Shown: positions 40,335-51,600 of the stretch, in pieces
Layout of the letters: every line of letters begins with the position of its first letter
Numbering within the stretch: the first letter of the stretch is position 1
DNA from: Bacteroidota bacterium
GTDB taxonomy: Bacteria > Bacteroidota > Bacteroidia > Chitinophagales > Chitinophagaceae
Direction: 5' to 3'
DNA: 64,000 bases
Assembly: GCA_023437225.1 (NCBI GenBank)
Contig: JAEZGS010000024.1
Coordinates: 62,001-126,000, forward strand
The notes under the pieces: model-generated
Seen by the model: the letters and a program-made list of their open reading frames with translations, nothing else
The model's database searches: none
What the model was told of the DNA's origin: nothing
Position numbers and translations under genes: made by a program

Positions 40335-40390
40335 ACTAGCACATTAGCATATTAGCATATTACCCCATTACCCCACTAGCATATTAGCAC
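40333..40390 (-). repeat. TGCTAATR octamer array after rarA
   Basis: In the rarA sense it reads GTGCTAATATGCTAGTGGGG and onward, immediately after the TGA stop at 40391-40393. It is the same family and orientation as after thrC and mlaF. Confidence 0.8.
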
Positions 40391-41659
40391 TCAGTACTCA
40401 TACTTCCCTCCCCACTTTGCCTTTAAAAATTTCCTGAGTTCTTCTTCGCGCGGATTTTTTCCCGGGTCATAAAACCTGGTGCCGGCAAGCGCATCCGGAA
40501 GGTATTCCTGCTCAGAGAAGTTTCCTTTATAACTATGCGCATATTGATAACCTTTGCCGTAATCAAGCTTTTTCATCAGCCCCGTAGGTGCATTGCGTAT
40601 ATGTAGTGGTACAGGCAGATCACCTTCATTGCGAACCTTTGCAATCGCATCTTCAATCGCCATATAAGAAGCATTGCTTTTATACGAAGCCGCAAGATAT
40701 GTTGCACATTGCGCAAGGATAATCCTCGACTCCGGGTAACCAATCTTGTTCACTGCCTCAAAGCAACTATTGGCCAGCACAATGGCTGTGGGGTTCGCAT
40801 TACCAATGTCCTCACTCGCAAAAATGACCATTCTTCTTGCAATGAACTTCACATCTTCACCGCCTTCGATCATTCGTGCAAGCCAGTAAATCGCAGCGTT
40901 CGGATCACTGCCGCGCATGGATTTTATGAATGCTGAAATGATATCGTAATGCTGTTCGCCTGATTTGTCATACATCGCAATTCTTTGCTGCGCTATGGAT
41001 ATGACCAGCTCATCGGTAATTATGATCTCTTTGTTTCCATCTTCCTTCAATGTGTCTACAACAAGTTCAAGCAGGTTCAATAATTTCCTTGCATCACCTC
41101 CCGGAATGGTAAACAACGCATCGGTTTCATTGAGATTTATATCCAGCTGAGAAAGTTCAACATCCTCCTTCAAAGCTTTTTGAACGAGTTGAAGCATGTT
41201 TTGTTCAGTTAGTGGCTTCAATACGTAAACCTGGCAGCGACTGAGTAATGCACTGTTAACCTCAAAAGATGGGTTTTCAGTTGTTGCCCCGATAAGTGTT
41301 ATCACACCTTTTTCCACTGCGCCAAGTAATGCATCCTGTTGACCTTTGTTAAACCTGTGTATCTCGTCAATGAACAAGATCGCACGCTCCGCATGCTTTG
41401 CTTCCTCGATCACCTGGCGAACCTCTTTAACGCCGGCACTGATCGCGCTCAGCGTATAGAATGGAACGTTCAGCGTATGAGCGATAATATTGGCGATGGT
41501 TGTCTTGCCCGTTCCTGGCGGTCCCCACAAGATCATCGAAGGGATTTTTCCCTGATCAATTGAGCGGCGTAATATGCTGCCACTACCTGCGAGATGTTCC
41601 TGGCCCGCAAGATCTTCAAGTCTTTTTGGTCGCATTCTTTCCGCCAGCGGAGCTTTCAT
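40391..41659 (-). CDS. rarA: replication-associated recombination protein A
   Basis: AAA+ ATPase of the RarA/MgsA/WRNIP1 family that acts at stalled replication forks. N-terminal LAERMRPKRLEDLAGQEHL is followed by Walker A GPPGTGKTT (46-54) and Walker B ILFIDEIHRFNKGQQDALLG. Sensor 1 is LIGATTENPSFEVN. The C-terminal tetramerisation region has GSDPNAAIYWLARMIEGGED and PEGR-like PLHIRNAPTGLMKKLDYGKGYQYAH. It has 422 residues, normal. It lies 44 bases downstream of aspS on the same strand, probably cotranscribed. Confidence 0.94.
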   Translation of the reverse strand: MKAPLAERMRPKRLEDLAGQEHLAGSGSILRRSIDQGKIPSMILWGPPGTGKTTIANIIAHTLNVPFYTLSAISAGVKEVRQVIEEAKHAERAILFIDEIHRFNKGQQDALLGAVEKGVITLIGATTENPSFEVNSALLSRCQVYVLKPLTEQNMLQLVQKALKEDVELSQLDINLNETDALFTIPGGDARKLLNLLELVVDTLKEDGNKEIIITDELVISIAQQRIAMYDKSGEQHYDIISAFIKSMRGSDPNAAIYWLARMIEGGEDVKFIARRMVIFASEDIGNANPTAIVLANSCFEAVNKIGYPESRIILAQCATYLAASYKSNASYMAIEDAIAKVRNEGDLPVPLHIRNAPTGLMKKLDYGKGYQYAHSYKGNFSEQEYLPDALAGTRFYDPGKNPREEELRKFLKAKWGGKYEY

Positions 41660-41703
41660 ACACTGATCTTTTATTCAATTGAATTTTGAATCGTCGGTCC
41701 TTA

Positions 41704-43533
41704 TCAGCTTTTCAAATCAAGCTTTATCTGCAATTCATCAAACTGTTTCTCATCTATCGGCCCCGGTGCATCGAGCATTACATCACGACCGCTATTGTTT
41801 TTGGGGAACGCAATGAAGTCGCGAATGCTTTCGCTTCCTCCAAGTATCGCGCAAAGCCTGTCGAATCCAAAGGCTATTCCGCCATGAGGAGGCGCACCAT
41901 ACTCAAATGCTCCCAGGAGGAATCCGAATTTATGCATGGATTCTTCCTTACTCATTCCAAGCGCTGCAAACATCTTTTCCTGTAATTCGCGCTGATAGAT
42001 ACGAATCGATCCGCCACCGATCTCATTTCCATTCAACACCATATCGTAAGCATTTGCCTTAATATTCGCATAAGGATGCTGCAGGTATGCAGATGCATTT
42101 GTTATCTGTGGATCATTATTGATCATAATGTCAATGTGATCAGGCTTCGGCGATGTGAAAGGATGATGACGTGCTACCCAGCGATTGTCTTCTTCCGAAT
42201 ACTCAAACAAAGGAAAATCCATCACCCAAAGCAGTTTGAATTCATCTTTCTTACGAAGTCCAAGTCGCTCACCCATTTCAAGTCGGAGCTCACTGATTGC
42301 TTTACGTGTTCTTTCTTCAGCACCTGCAAGTATCAGGATCAGGTCTCCTGCTTTTGCGTTACATGCCGAAGCGATCGCACGCAATTTTTCTTCACTGTAG
42401 AATTTATCAACGCTGCTCTTGAAAGTGCCGTCTGCATTACATTTTATGAAAACGAGTCCCTGCATGCCAATCTGCGGGCGTTTTACCCAATCGGTGAGTT
42501 CATCGGTTTGTTTCCTTGTGTATTCAGCAGTGCCGGGAACTGAGATCGCCAGCACCGTTTCCGCATTCTCAAACACTCCAAAGCCGCTGCCGTGAATGAG
42601 TTCACCATGGGCCTCCAGACGTCCATTATGCTTAATAGGAGATTTGAGATTCGCTACCTTCATATCGAATCGGATGTCGGGCTTATCATTTCCATAGTTC
42701 CACATTGCATCATCCCAGGTCATTCTTTCCACCTTCGCATCGACGTCAATGTTCTTCACTTCCCGGAAGATTGAGCGGATCATTCCCTCGAACATATCGA
42801 GAATATCCTCCTGCTCCACGAAACTCATTTCACAGTCTATCTGTGTAAATTCTGGTTGCCTGTCTGCACGCAGATCCTCATCCCGAAAACATTTCACTAC
42901 CTGGTAATAGCGATCGTAACCGCTAACCATCAGCAATTGCTTGAAGGTTTGTGGCGATTGAGGCAGGGCATAAAACTGGCCCGGGTTCATGCGACTCGGT
43001 ACCACAAAATCGCGTGCTCCCTCCGGTGTGGATTTGATCAGGAACGGAGTTTCAATATCCATGAAGCCCTGTTCATGAAGGTAATTGCGGGCTGCCCGGT
43101 TTACGGAATAACGCAATTCGAGATTTCTCTTCACCGCATTTCGGCGAAGGTCAAGAAACCTGTAACGCATGCGAAGATCGTCACCACCATCCGTATCGTC
43201 CTGGATCGTGAAAGGCGGGGTAATCGATCGATTTAATATGTTAAACGATGTCAGCTTTATCTCGATGTCCCCGGTGGGAAGGTTGGGGTTCTTATTACTT
43301 CTTTCAGCCACTATGCCCGTCGCCTGAACAACAAACTCACGTCCGAGGGGTTGCTGCTCCAGTTGGGGATTTAGGTCTTCGCCAAAAACTAGTTGAGTAA
43401 TTCCATAGCGATCTCGCAGATCCGCAAAACTTATGCTTCCGAATTTGCGTACCACCTGGATCCATCCTGCCAGTGTTACTTCCTGTCCAACCTGTTGAAT
43501 GCGAAGTTCTCCGCATGTATGAGTTCTATACAT
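41704..43533 (-). CDS. aspS: aspartyl-tRNA synthetase
   Basis: Class IIb synthetase that charges tRNA-Asp. The N-terminal OB-fold anticodon domain (VTLAGWIQVVRKFGSISFADLRDRYG) is followed by class II motif 2 FRDEDLRADRQPEFTQID and motif 3 GGIAFGFDRLCAIL. The bacterial-type GAD insertion lies between motifs 2 and 3. It has 609 residues, the usual bacterial length. A candidate -7 box, TACATTTG, lies 20 bases upstream of the ATG. It is followed by rarA. Confidence 0.96.
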   Translation of the reverse strand: MYRTHTCGELRIQQVGQEVTLAGWIQVVRKFGSISFADLRDRYGITQLVFGEDLNPQLEQQPLGREFVVQATGIVAERSNKNPNLPTGDIEIKLTSFNILNRSITPPFTIQDDTDGGDDLRMRYRFLDLRRNAVKRNLELRYSVNRAARNYLHEQGFMDIETPFLIKSTPEGARDFVVPSRMNPGQFYALPQSPQTFKQLLMVSGYDRYYQVVKCFRDEDLRADRQPEFTQIDCEMSFVEQEDILDMFEGMIRSIFREVKNIDVDAKVERMTWDDAMWNYGNDKPDIRFDMKVANLKSPIKHNGRLEAHGELIHGSGFGVFENAETVLAISVPGTAEYTRKQTDELTDWVKRPQIGMQGLVFIKCNADGTFKSSVDKFYSEEKLRAIASACNAKAGDLILILAGAEERTRKAISELRLEMGERLGLRKKDEFKLLWVMDFPLFEYSEEDNRWVARHHPFTSPKPDHIDIMINNDPQITNASAYLQHPYANIKANAYDMVLNGNEIGGGSIRIYQRELQEKMFAALGMSKEESMHKFGFLLGAFEYGAPPHGGIAFGFDRLCAILGGSESIRDFIAFPKNNSGRDVMLDAPGPIDEKQFDELQIKLDLKS

Positions 43534-43553
43534 GAATGTCGTTTGTTAGGCGG

Positions 43554-43561
43554 CAAATGTA
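43554..43561 (-). promoter_or_regulatory. candidate -7 box for aspS
   Basis: The minus strand reads TACATTTG, an exact match to TAnnTTTG, 20 bases before the aspS ATG. The expected TTTG at -33 is not clear at the usual spacing. Confidence 0.4.
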
Positions 43562-43735
43562 CATCAAATGCCAAACTCCTTTTTGTGGCGGTTTTTGAAT
43601 TTCATCAAAAAGTGCTATATTAACTTACAGTTCAAAGCCTCATTCGGGCACGCCACTCCAACGAGAAGACCAGTCATCCAATCCTCGACAAGCCAACCAA
43701 CGTACCTCCCATTCGCAAAAAGAAAATGGAACTCT

Positions 43736-44536
43736 ATGGAAATTCTCCTCATCTTTTCTTTAGTTGCATTGACAGTGCTGTTATACAGCCCCGTTTGCAA
43801 GCTGTATGAACGCTTTTTGATGAAGCGTCACCAGCAGAGATTCAAATGTCAGCAGGAACATTACCATTACGTCATATCTTCAAACATCAGGTATTATAAC
43901 TACCTAACGCCACAGGAACAGGTACGCTTCTTATTTCGCACTTATCTGTTCCGTCAATCAAAAAAATTTCATTACATCGAAGTGCAACCTTCGCCGGAAA
44001 TGCCACTCCTTATCAGTGCCGTTGCCGTGCAGCTTAGTTTCGGGCTTGATAAATTCCGACTGGATTATTTCCGTGATATATTCGTGCTTCGCGATGACTA
44101 CCATTATGGCTTTTATTCCCGCCCTTTCCAGGGCCATGTGGATCAAAGCGGGGTTTATCTTTCCTGGGATAATTTCCTTAAAGGCATAAGAGGAATGAGC
44201 CGCAATTGCAACGTGGGACTTCATGAAATGGCGCATGCACTTGCGTATGTAAATTTTATAACGCAGACCGAAGAAGACAAACACTTCAAAAAAGAATTCC
44301 GCAATTATTCAAAGATCGCACGTCCGATATTCAACAGCATGCAGGAAGGGGGAAAGAACATACTTGGTGATTATGCATCTACCAACTATCACGAATTTTG
44401 GGCGGTGAGTGTAGAAAACTTTTTCGAAAACCCGGTTCGCCTCAAAGAAGACCTCCCGCTGCTGTATGATGCAATGTCAAAGCTGTTAAGACAAGATCCT
44501 GTTCATCTTTATCTTACTGCCGACGTGGCTGCTTAA
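43736..44536 (+). CDS. MtfA-like zinc-dependent peptidase
   Basis: A 266-residue protein with one N-terminal membrane helix (MEILLIFSLVALTVLLYSPV) and the MtfA fold. The metal motif is HEMAH at residues 163-167 in NVGLHEMAHALAYVNF, with a downstream Glu in TNYHEFWAVSVENFFENP. E. coli MtfA binds the Mlc repressor and is a peptidase; no Mlc target is visible here, so only the fold and the zinc site are claimed. A longer open frame begins at 43568, but its 56 extra residues look non-coding, and ATG 43736 starts directly at the membrane helix. Confidence 0.85.
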   Translation: MEILLIFSLVALTVLLYSPVCKLYERFLMKRHQQRFKCQQEHYHYVISSNIRYYNYLTPQEQVRFLFRTYLFRQSKKFHYIEVQPSPEMPLLISAVAVQLSFGLDKFRLDYFRDIFVLRDDYHYGFYSRPFQGHVDQSGVYLSWDNFLKGIRGMSRNCNVGLHEMAHALAYVNFITQTEEDKHFKKEFRNYSKIARPIFNSMQEGGKNILGDYASTNYHEFWAVSVENFFENPVRLKEDLPLLYDAMSKLLRQDPVHLYLTADVAA

Positions 44537-44553
44537 TCTAAAACACAACCGGA

Positions 44554-45615
44554 TCAGACCTTGCGCGACAAAGTTTTTTCGAATCGTGCTACATCGGCAA
44601 GAGGATGTATGGGTGCCTGGCGGACAATGTTCTGAGCCAGCTCATGCGCGAAATAGGGTGCGAGAGAAAAGCCTTTCGCCCCAAGGCCATTGAAAATACC
44701 CACATTCGTATAAGCGGGATGAAAGCCAACAAATGGCCGTCGTTCAAAAGTGGCGGGCCGCAACGATGCAATATGTTCAACTATTTTTACGGGGAGTTTG
44801 AGCCATTGCCCCAGTGAGTCAAGCATTGCTTCGCGATATTCAGCGGTTGGCTGAGTATCTACATTCTTCCACTCATAAGATGCGCCGCTCCAAAAAAGAT
44901 CGTTGCCTATTGGTGCAAGTTTCATGGTCTTCTTAAATACCTTATTAGTGGGAAGTCCTTTGATCTCAACAACCAGCGCCTGCCCTTTATTTAAAGCAAA
45001 CGGCAGATTTGAAAAATATGGATTGAGTGAGCCTGGCACACCTTCGCAAAACACGATCTTTTCGGCAATGATGTCTTTATATCTCACTTCGTGACCGGAT
45101 ACCTGCAATGCTTCAAAGTCAAAAACCTCATCCATCAAAAGCGATGCATTCTCCAGTTGCTTTCTATATCCCTTGAAAAGCTTATGTGTTGTAACAAGAT
45201 ATGCCGGTTCAATTTCTCCATAACCGAAATGGTAATTGAAGTATTCACCATATCGATCATCATCGCCGATCTGATGCATGAAATCAGCTTTCTCTTCCAG
45301 CCTGTGGGCGAATGCTTCACGCATTTGCTGGTTGGGGAAAAAGTTGATGATGTTCTTTTGTTGAATGGCATCGATGTTCAACTCTGACCCAAGCTCAGTG
45401 TATGCTTCAAAAGCAAATGGCATCAATTCGTCGATCATCCACGATTTCACAATGCGTCTTCCCGTAACAGGGTTGATCATTCCTGCCGCAGTATACGATG
45501 CTGCATTTTTATCAACTTTATCTATTAACACAACATCGAGACCTTCCTTTCGCAGGTACCAGCTTAAGAAAGTTCCTGCAGCGCCTTGCCCAACAATGAT
45601 CACATCTTTTCGCAT
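44554..45615 (-). CDS. FAD-dependent oxidoreductase (DAO family)
   Basis: A 353-residue flavoprotein with the dinucleotide fold at the N-terminus, DVIIVGQGAAGTFLSWYLRKEG then LDVVLIDK, and a DadA/glycine-oxidase type body (AASYTAAGMINPVTGRR; PFVGFHPAYTNVGIFNGLGAKG near the C-terminus). The substrate is probably an amine or amino acid, but it cannot be fixed from sequence. It starts 12 bases after the alpha-2-macroglobulin-like gene on the same strand. No signal peptide is seen, so it is cytoplasmic. Confidence 0.82.
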   Translation of the reverse strand: MRKDVIIVGQGAAGTFLSWYLRKEGLDVVLIDKVDKNAASYTAAGMINPVTGRRIVKSWMIDELMPFAFEAYTELGSELNIDAIQQKNIINFFPNQQMREAFAHRLEEKADFMHQIGDDDRYGEYFNYHFGYGEIEPAYLVTTHKLFKGYRKQLENASLLMDEVFDFEALQVSGHEVRYKDIIAEKIVFCEGVPGSLNPYFSNLPFALNKGQALVVEIKGLPTNKVFKKTMKLAPIGNDLFWSGASYEWKNVDTQPTAEYREAMLDSLGQWLKLPVKIVEHIASLRPATFERRPFVGFHPAYTNVGIFNGLGAKGFSLAPYFAHELAQNIVRQAPIHPLADVARFEKTLSRKV

Positions 45616-45627
45616 TGGGTAAAGGTA

Positions 45628-48600
45628 TTACTCTTTCTCAACCATCAGTTTCATTCCCTGTGCATTACTTATAAATTCAGGAGCATACATACATTGTGCT
45701 AATGCAATACCATTAAAAAAAGTTCCAGCAATTTGAACAGTCATCCTGTATTCAAACTGGTATGAGCCCTTCGGAAGCCTATCGAAATAAAAATCGGTAG
45801 AAGCATCCCCGGTCACCTGGTAGTATCCAAGTCCCCCATTCCATGTATATCCGCTGAGTACATCAACAGGCTCGAGAGAAGCTGCGCGCATGTCTTGCAG
45901 ATGGACATACTCAAGGGTTCTATCAGTTGTAAGTTTCAATCTCACAACAAGCTTATCGCCAATCCTGATCATCGCACCGTCCTGTATCGGCGTCAGTACA
46001 GGTCCTTTATCAGACATCTTTTCAACGAACAGCTGCTTCTGAATTGACAATGCAGTAGCGGAGTTTTTGATCTTATCAAGGTCTTCAAAATATTGCCAGT
46101 ATACTGCTCCCCAGCCTGGTTTTGTATTACCTGACTTATTGATATCAATTTTTATGTTCCCATACGATGCACGAACATCCCTTCCCTCAATTACAGACTT
46201 CATATAACCTGTGCCTGCTTCCTGCTGATCCTTTGAGAGAATTTTATTTTCGCCAAGTGTGAAACGCACAGAAGGTGTTTCATTCAGCCAGTTGCCTCCC
46301 GTTATCAACAGAGCATAAGCCGCATCTGCTGTAGCTGCAACATTGCCCCAATGATTCGTTTGTTTGTGCCTGATCAACCATGTTTTCAAACTGTTTATCT
46401 GTTCCGGCGATGCTTTCATTTCTGCAAACGCTTCGATCAATGCAGCCTGTGCTTCAATGGCCGACTGATACCAATAATAACCACCGGTAACATCTTTCCA
46501 ATACATGCCAAGCTCCTGATGGTGTATTGCGTTTTCTTTTAGTGAAACAAAAATCCGGTTGGCATTATGACGATCACCTGTTCGAAGTAGTGACAATAAG
46601 GTTGTTGCCTGTCCATAACGGTTAAGCTTTATCCATTGTGTTTGGGATAATTTTCTGTAGAAATTAAAGGCATCAAATGCCTTTCCCGTTACGCCAAATT
46701 CCTGGTAAAAACTTAGCATGTACAGATAGTGAACCTGGATCGTTGAAATTCCCGGGCTCTTTGCCTTTAATGCATTTCTATGATCTTCAATGATACGTTC
46801 ATGGGCATAAGCAAGTGCAGGTTTCGCTATACTAAGCAGGAAACTTTTTTGTTCATTGTTAACAGCGTTCAGACGAATCAATCTGCCAATGCCAATAAGT
46901 ATCTCCTGCGTAATAAATCTGTCTGATGGTCCGCCCTGCATCCAACTAAACGCACCATTGTCCTGCTGCAGGTTTTTCAATTGTTTCAATGCATCGTCAA
47001 TCGCTTTCGCGTTTTGAATACTGTCAAACAATTGATACAGATCTTTGAATTGTTGACTTTGTGATTTCGCTTCAAAAATCCAGGGTGTTTGTTTTAGTAA
47101 GATGTTCTTTAACTCCTGGTTTTGTTCAAGCTTTGATAAGTAGCCGGTGTCTTTTGCATGCCATTGCTTCATCACTTCGCCGATGATGGGCGAGGAGCGC
47201 AAGATGTTCGCGGCAATGGCATTTGCATACATACGATGAAAAATTTGGTCAGATGACCCATCGCGAACCGTAATGAGATAAGGAAGTGACTGCACGACCA
47301 TCCATGACGGATTCGTAGTATATTCAACGCTTAATTTATGATGGCTGATTGTTTCGCTTCCTTCACTGTTTAACAATGCATCGAATCGAACGTTCCTAGA
47401 AGTATCCGATTGCATCGAAATGATTTGCGTCTCCGTTACAAGTTTTCTGTTAGATAAAATTGGAATAACGTTTTCTTCACCGTCAGTATGATTTTGTGAT
47501 CGAACAAAGAACCTGTATATGACAGGCTTCTGATATAGGAATGGAACTTCAATACTGAAATTTGCAACAACAGATTCGCCGGCAGCGGCAGTGAAGTATT
47601 GATTAGGGAAAAAATTTCGGAACCATCCATCTACCGGCTGCATTGTTTCCGGGTCGATCAACTGAAGTTCCACCTGGCCCGTCATCTCTTCTGAGGTCAT
47701 GTTCACCACCTTCGCCATCAGCTCCAGGTGATCACCTTCGCGAAGAAACCTCGGAATGTTCGGTTGAACCATCAATGGTTTTTGAGTGATCATGGTTCTT
47801 TCAAGGCTTCCAAGTTCCAGGTTTTCACTGTGTGCTATATTCAACCATCGCCATTGAGTAAGCGCATCCGGCATTGTAAAACGTAAGCTTATACTTCCGT
47901 TTTCATCGGCCTTCACATCGGGAAAAAAGAAAGCGGTCTCACGAAAATCGCGTCGCATCTGGATAGGCGCTTGCTGCTTTTCCTGTGGCGCTGCGCCTGC
48001 GCTCGCAGTGCTATCGGCGGCAAGCTGGTTAACCACTAATCCGGAAGCTTTGCCACGCATTCTAACAGTTGCGGATTCTTCCATCTTCGCCTCCGCATTC
48101 GCCACTGCGGTTGGACGTGAGAACACTCGCCTCGACCGACCAGCAAAAGGCTCGTAACCAAGCGTCGTGTATTGTTTATCAAAACCCGCTCCGTTATAAT
48201 TATTGAAGTATTTGCTGAATTGGTCAGCCCGCTTAAAATTTGTGGATCCGTCAAATCGACCCTGGGGGATTGCCTTGCTCCAAATGGCAGGCAGCAACCA
48301 CTCATGCTTTCGAAGCACATCCAGCGAAGCATCATATAACACAGAAACGAGTTCAGCAGGAATCGTTTTGTTATCGTGCGATTGAATTTTCAACTTCCAT
48401 TCTTCATTGGCAGCAGGCAATGTCCTATCGCGAAACGTCTCCACTGTCATCTTAAGCTTCTTGTTATCGTAAGGCACGCTGATGATCTTTTCATCGCTAT
48501 AAAAACTATTATTTCGAACCGATGCAACAATGATCCTTATATGCCCCCGATCCTGTTCTGCAATTTTTTTTACATTGAATTCCCTGCCGGCGTTTGTTAC

Positions 48601-51600
48601 CAGATAAGCATTTGCAGAATCGTTGGTCATCTCCTGCAATACGATGTTTGCTTTATCAAGATTTGTGTGCACGCGGTACTTCAACTCATTTCCTGGCTGC
48701 AATGATTCTTTGTTGCTTGCAATTTCAACATAGGCTTCACCAGATACAGGTTTAGCACCGATGACCCTGAAGATATGTTTGGCAACGCCAGTATCTGCAT
48801 GTCCCATAGTGTATACTTCGAGCAGGTAGTATCCTTCTTTCAGCGGTTGTTCTGCAATCTTCAACTCTTTGTTTGCTGAATCATTGCGCTGCGAAATACG
48901 GACTTCAACTGGCCAGTTGGCAATCTCATTTTCATTCTTATAAATATCAAAAGGGAATTGTTGAACATAACTAACAGAATCGATAAGGAACTGATCAGGT
49001 TGTTCCCATAGGCGCGGCCTCAACACCCGACCCGGCTCTTTCAGTTTGCTCACCCGTATGTTCAATCCACTGTTTAGTGGAATATCATTTAGATTTTTAA
49101 CCGTAATGGTTGCTCGGGGTATAGAGTCGGTGTTGTACTTCGTCTGTGCTTCTATGTTTACCATCAGTGCGGTATAACCTGCGTTTACCGTAAGCTGGCT
49201 GGAATGTGTTTCGCCATTCATGTCGGTTACATCGGCATTCACTTCAAAATGAAATACGGGCGCAAATTCCCTGGCTTGTTTCTTATCAGGGATCGCCACA
49301 AATGATATTTCGAAGTTTCCCGCCGCATCTGTTTTTGTTATACCGGAGGTAATCTCCATTACCTCATCTTCAAAGGGTGGCCATATACGACCGAAGCCCC
49401 TGCTCCAGATAGGGAAATAAACTTTTCGTGTTACGCGATAACGTACGTTCGCATTCGATATTGAATTACCGGCAAATGCAGTGGCCATGCCCTTTATACT
49501 AATGGTATCGTTTACTAAAAAAGTTTGAGTGGGTCGCCTCAAGTCAACATTGAACTTTGGACGTTTATATTCTTCAACGGAGAATGATGTTATGCTTTGT
49601 GTTGAAGTATCTCGTATGGTGAAGACGCCATTGAGCCTGTCCGAAGGCAATGTGAATTTTCCATGATATGATCCAAAATTGTTAGTCAGGACTTTCATGC
49701 TATCTACCTGTATGCCGTTAGCATCTTCAAGTACAACAAGCGTGGGGAAGTCTTTTTCCGAACGTGGGTTTTTGGTCAGGTAATCACGTGTTGCAACAAT
49801 CCCTTTGAATTCTACGATCTGCCCCGGTCGATATATTGCCCGATCTGTGTAAAAAAAAGTTCGTCGGTTTTGCTTTTCAAATTGATCTTGCCGAACCTCG
49901 GTTTGTGATTCAACATAATGCCGGTAGATATGTGGTTCATTCACAACCAACCGGTCATTATTGTATTTTAATTCAAATACTCCGCGATTATACCCGCGTT
50001 TCACATCCACCTTTGTTATGAATTTGCCCTGGTGGTCCGACGTAAATGTATTTGCAAGTTCATAGAAGTTTTTTCTTGCTTTTTCGTCATACTTCATGTA
50101 ATGCTGATTAACCACAACACCAGGCATCGTTTTTCCTTCAACGCGATCAACAACAAAATGGTCATTCTCCTTGTTGAAGTAGCCAATATTTGAAACCTGG
50201 AATTCTACAGCACCAAGATGCTTATTATTTTTAAGCGCAAAGTTTGGATCCGATGATGCAACAATCGTGTAATGTCCATTAGGCAGCGCATCAACTATTG
50301 ATTCCAGGCGATGCAATTGATAATCTTTTGTGTCTGGCAGGTTCAATGAAAAGGAACGCATTGGTTTCATTGAAATCAATTGCGACCAATACTCATTCTC
50401 CCAATGCTGACGGGTGTTTCGCCAGTAGTTTGTCTCGTGTTGAATGATGCGGAAATTTAGTGTTGCAGCGTTTTTGAAGGATACAAGCATTCGGAATGGC
50501 TTTCCAGGGAGGTTTACTTCCTCCAGTCCAATTGTGACCGCTGTTTCACGGATCCTTCGTATGAGTTCAGTGCAGTTCGATTTACCTTCGGAAGTTGCGT
50601 TAATGGACACAGCTTCATTGCACAGTTCAATAGCTCGAACAAGTGCGAAACGCATCGAATCCTGGTTTACAATTGTTTCGAATGATGCATCGTATGATGA
50701 TCCGAGGTTAAAAAAATGTTGCGCCTGTAAGTACCATGCCTGTGCCGCAGCAGGATGCTTCGGGTAGCTTTCTGAGATGTTCTTCAAAGCGGCCAGGTAG
50801 AGTTCATTCTTATTATTGACGACGGCATTCTCATACATATACTGTATGCGTTGAATGTCTGCGTCGATGCGCGCCGATGGTTCTTTATCTTTTGAATGAA
50901 AACGCAATAGCTCCTGAAAGATGAGGAGTGACATAAATTTATTGTCTGAGCTATCGTTGTGTTCAATTTTCCATGTAACGAAATCCTCTGAATTTGAAAA
51001 TGCTTTTTGTGCGTTTATTTCAAAAGCAGTTGCTGGCGCGATAGGAGAGCCGTCTGAAGATATGGAATAGTCGAGTGCACGATGCGCGAGAAGATCATAG
51101 ACTGTTGGGCGAAGAAGGGGCGTATTACCTTTTGAAAGCAGCGGACTGTAACGTTGTATGGATGTTTTTTGAAGTAATGCTCTCGCCGATAAAGATTGCC
51201 TGTATAATTTGCTGATATGTTGATGAAATTGTTCTTCGCTCCAGTTCTCGAAGTTGTTGTCGCGATTTTGTGTATTCGTTCTGCCGTTTAGCTCGAAACG
51301 TACCTGCTGAAGTAAACGCCAATATGCTTCCGCGGTAAGACTTTGAAGTATTGCTCTTGAAACTCCAATACTGTTAAGGGTTTCTTTCTCCAGTTGTCGG
51401 ATCGCACGCGGCAATGCGTCTTCGTATTTACCTTGTTCAAGATAAATACGGTATTGAAGTGCTTTTATCTTTTGAACTTCGTTGTTTTCCTTTGATGCAC
51501 GTGCATAAAGATCGTTGGTGATCTTGAGCGCTGTTTCAGTACGTCCTTCTTTAGAGAACAGGGAATCGACCCGCTTCCATTGCGTTTCAAAATATTCATG

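Noticed and set aside
40243..40390. Possible CRISPR array
   Set aside because: Units are 7-8 bases, degenerate and contiguous, with no spacers and no cas genes.
43568..43735. N-terminal extension of the MtfA-like protein
   Set aside because: The 56 residues are not family-like and ATG 43736 begins directly at the membrane helix.
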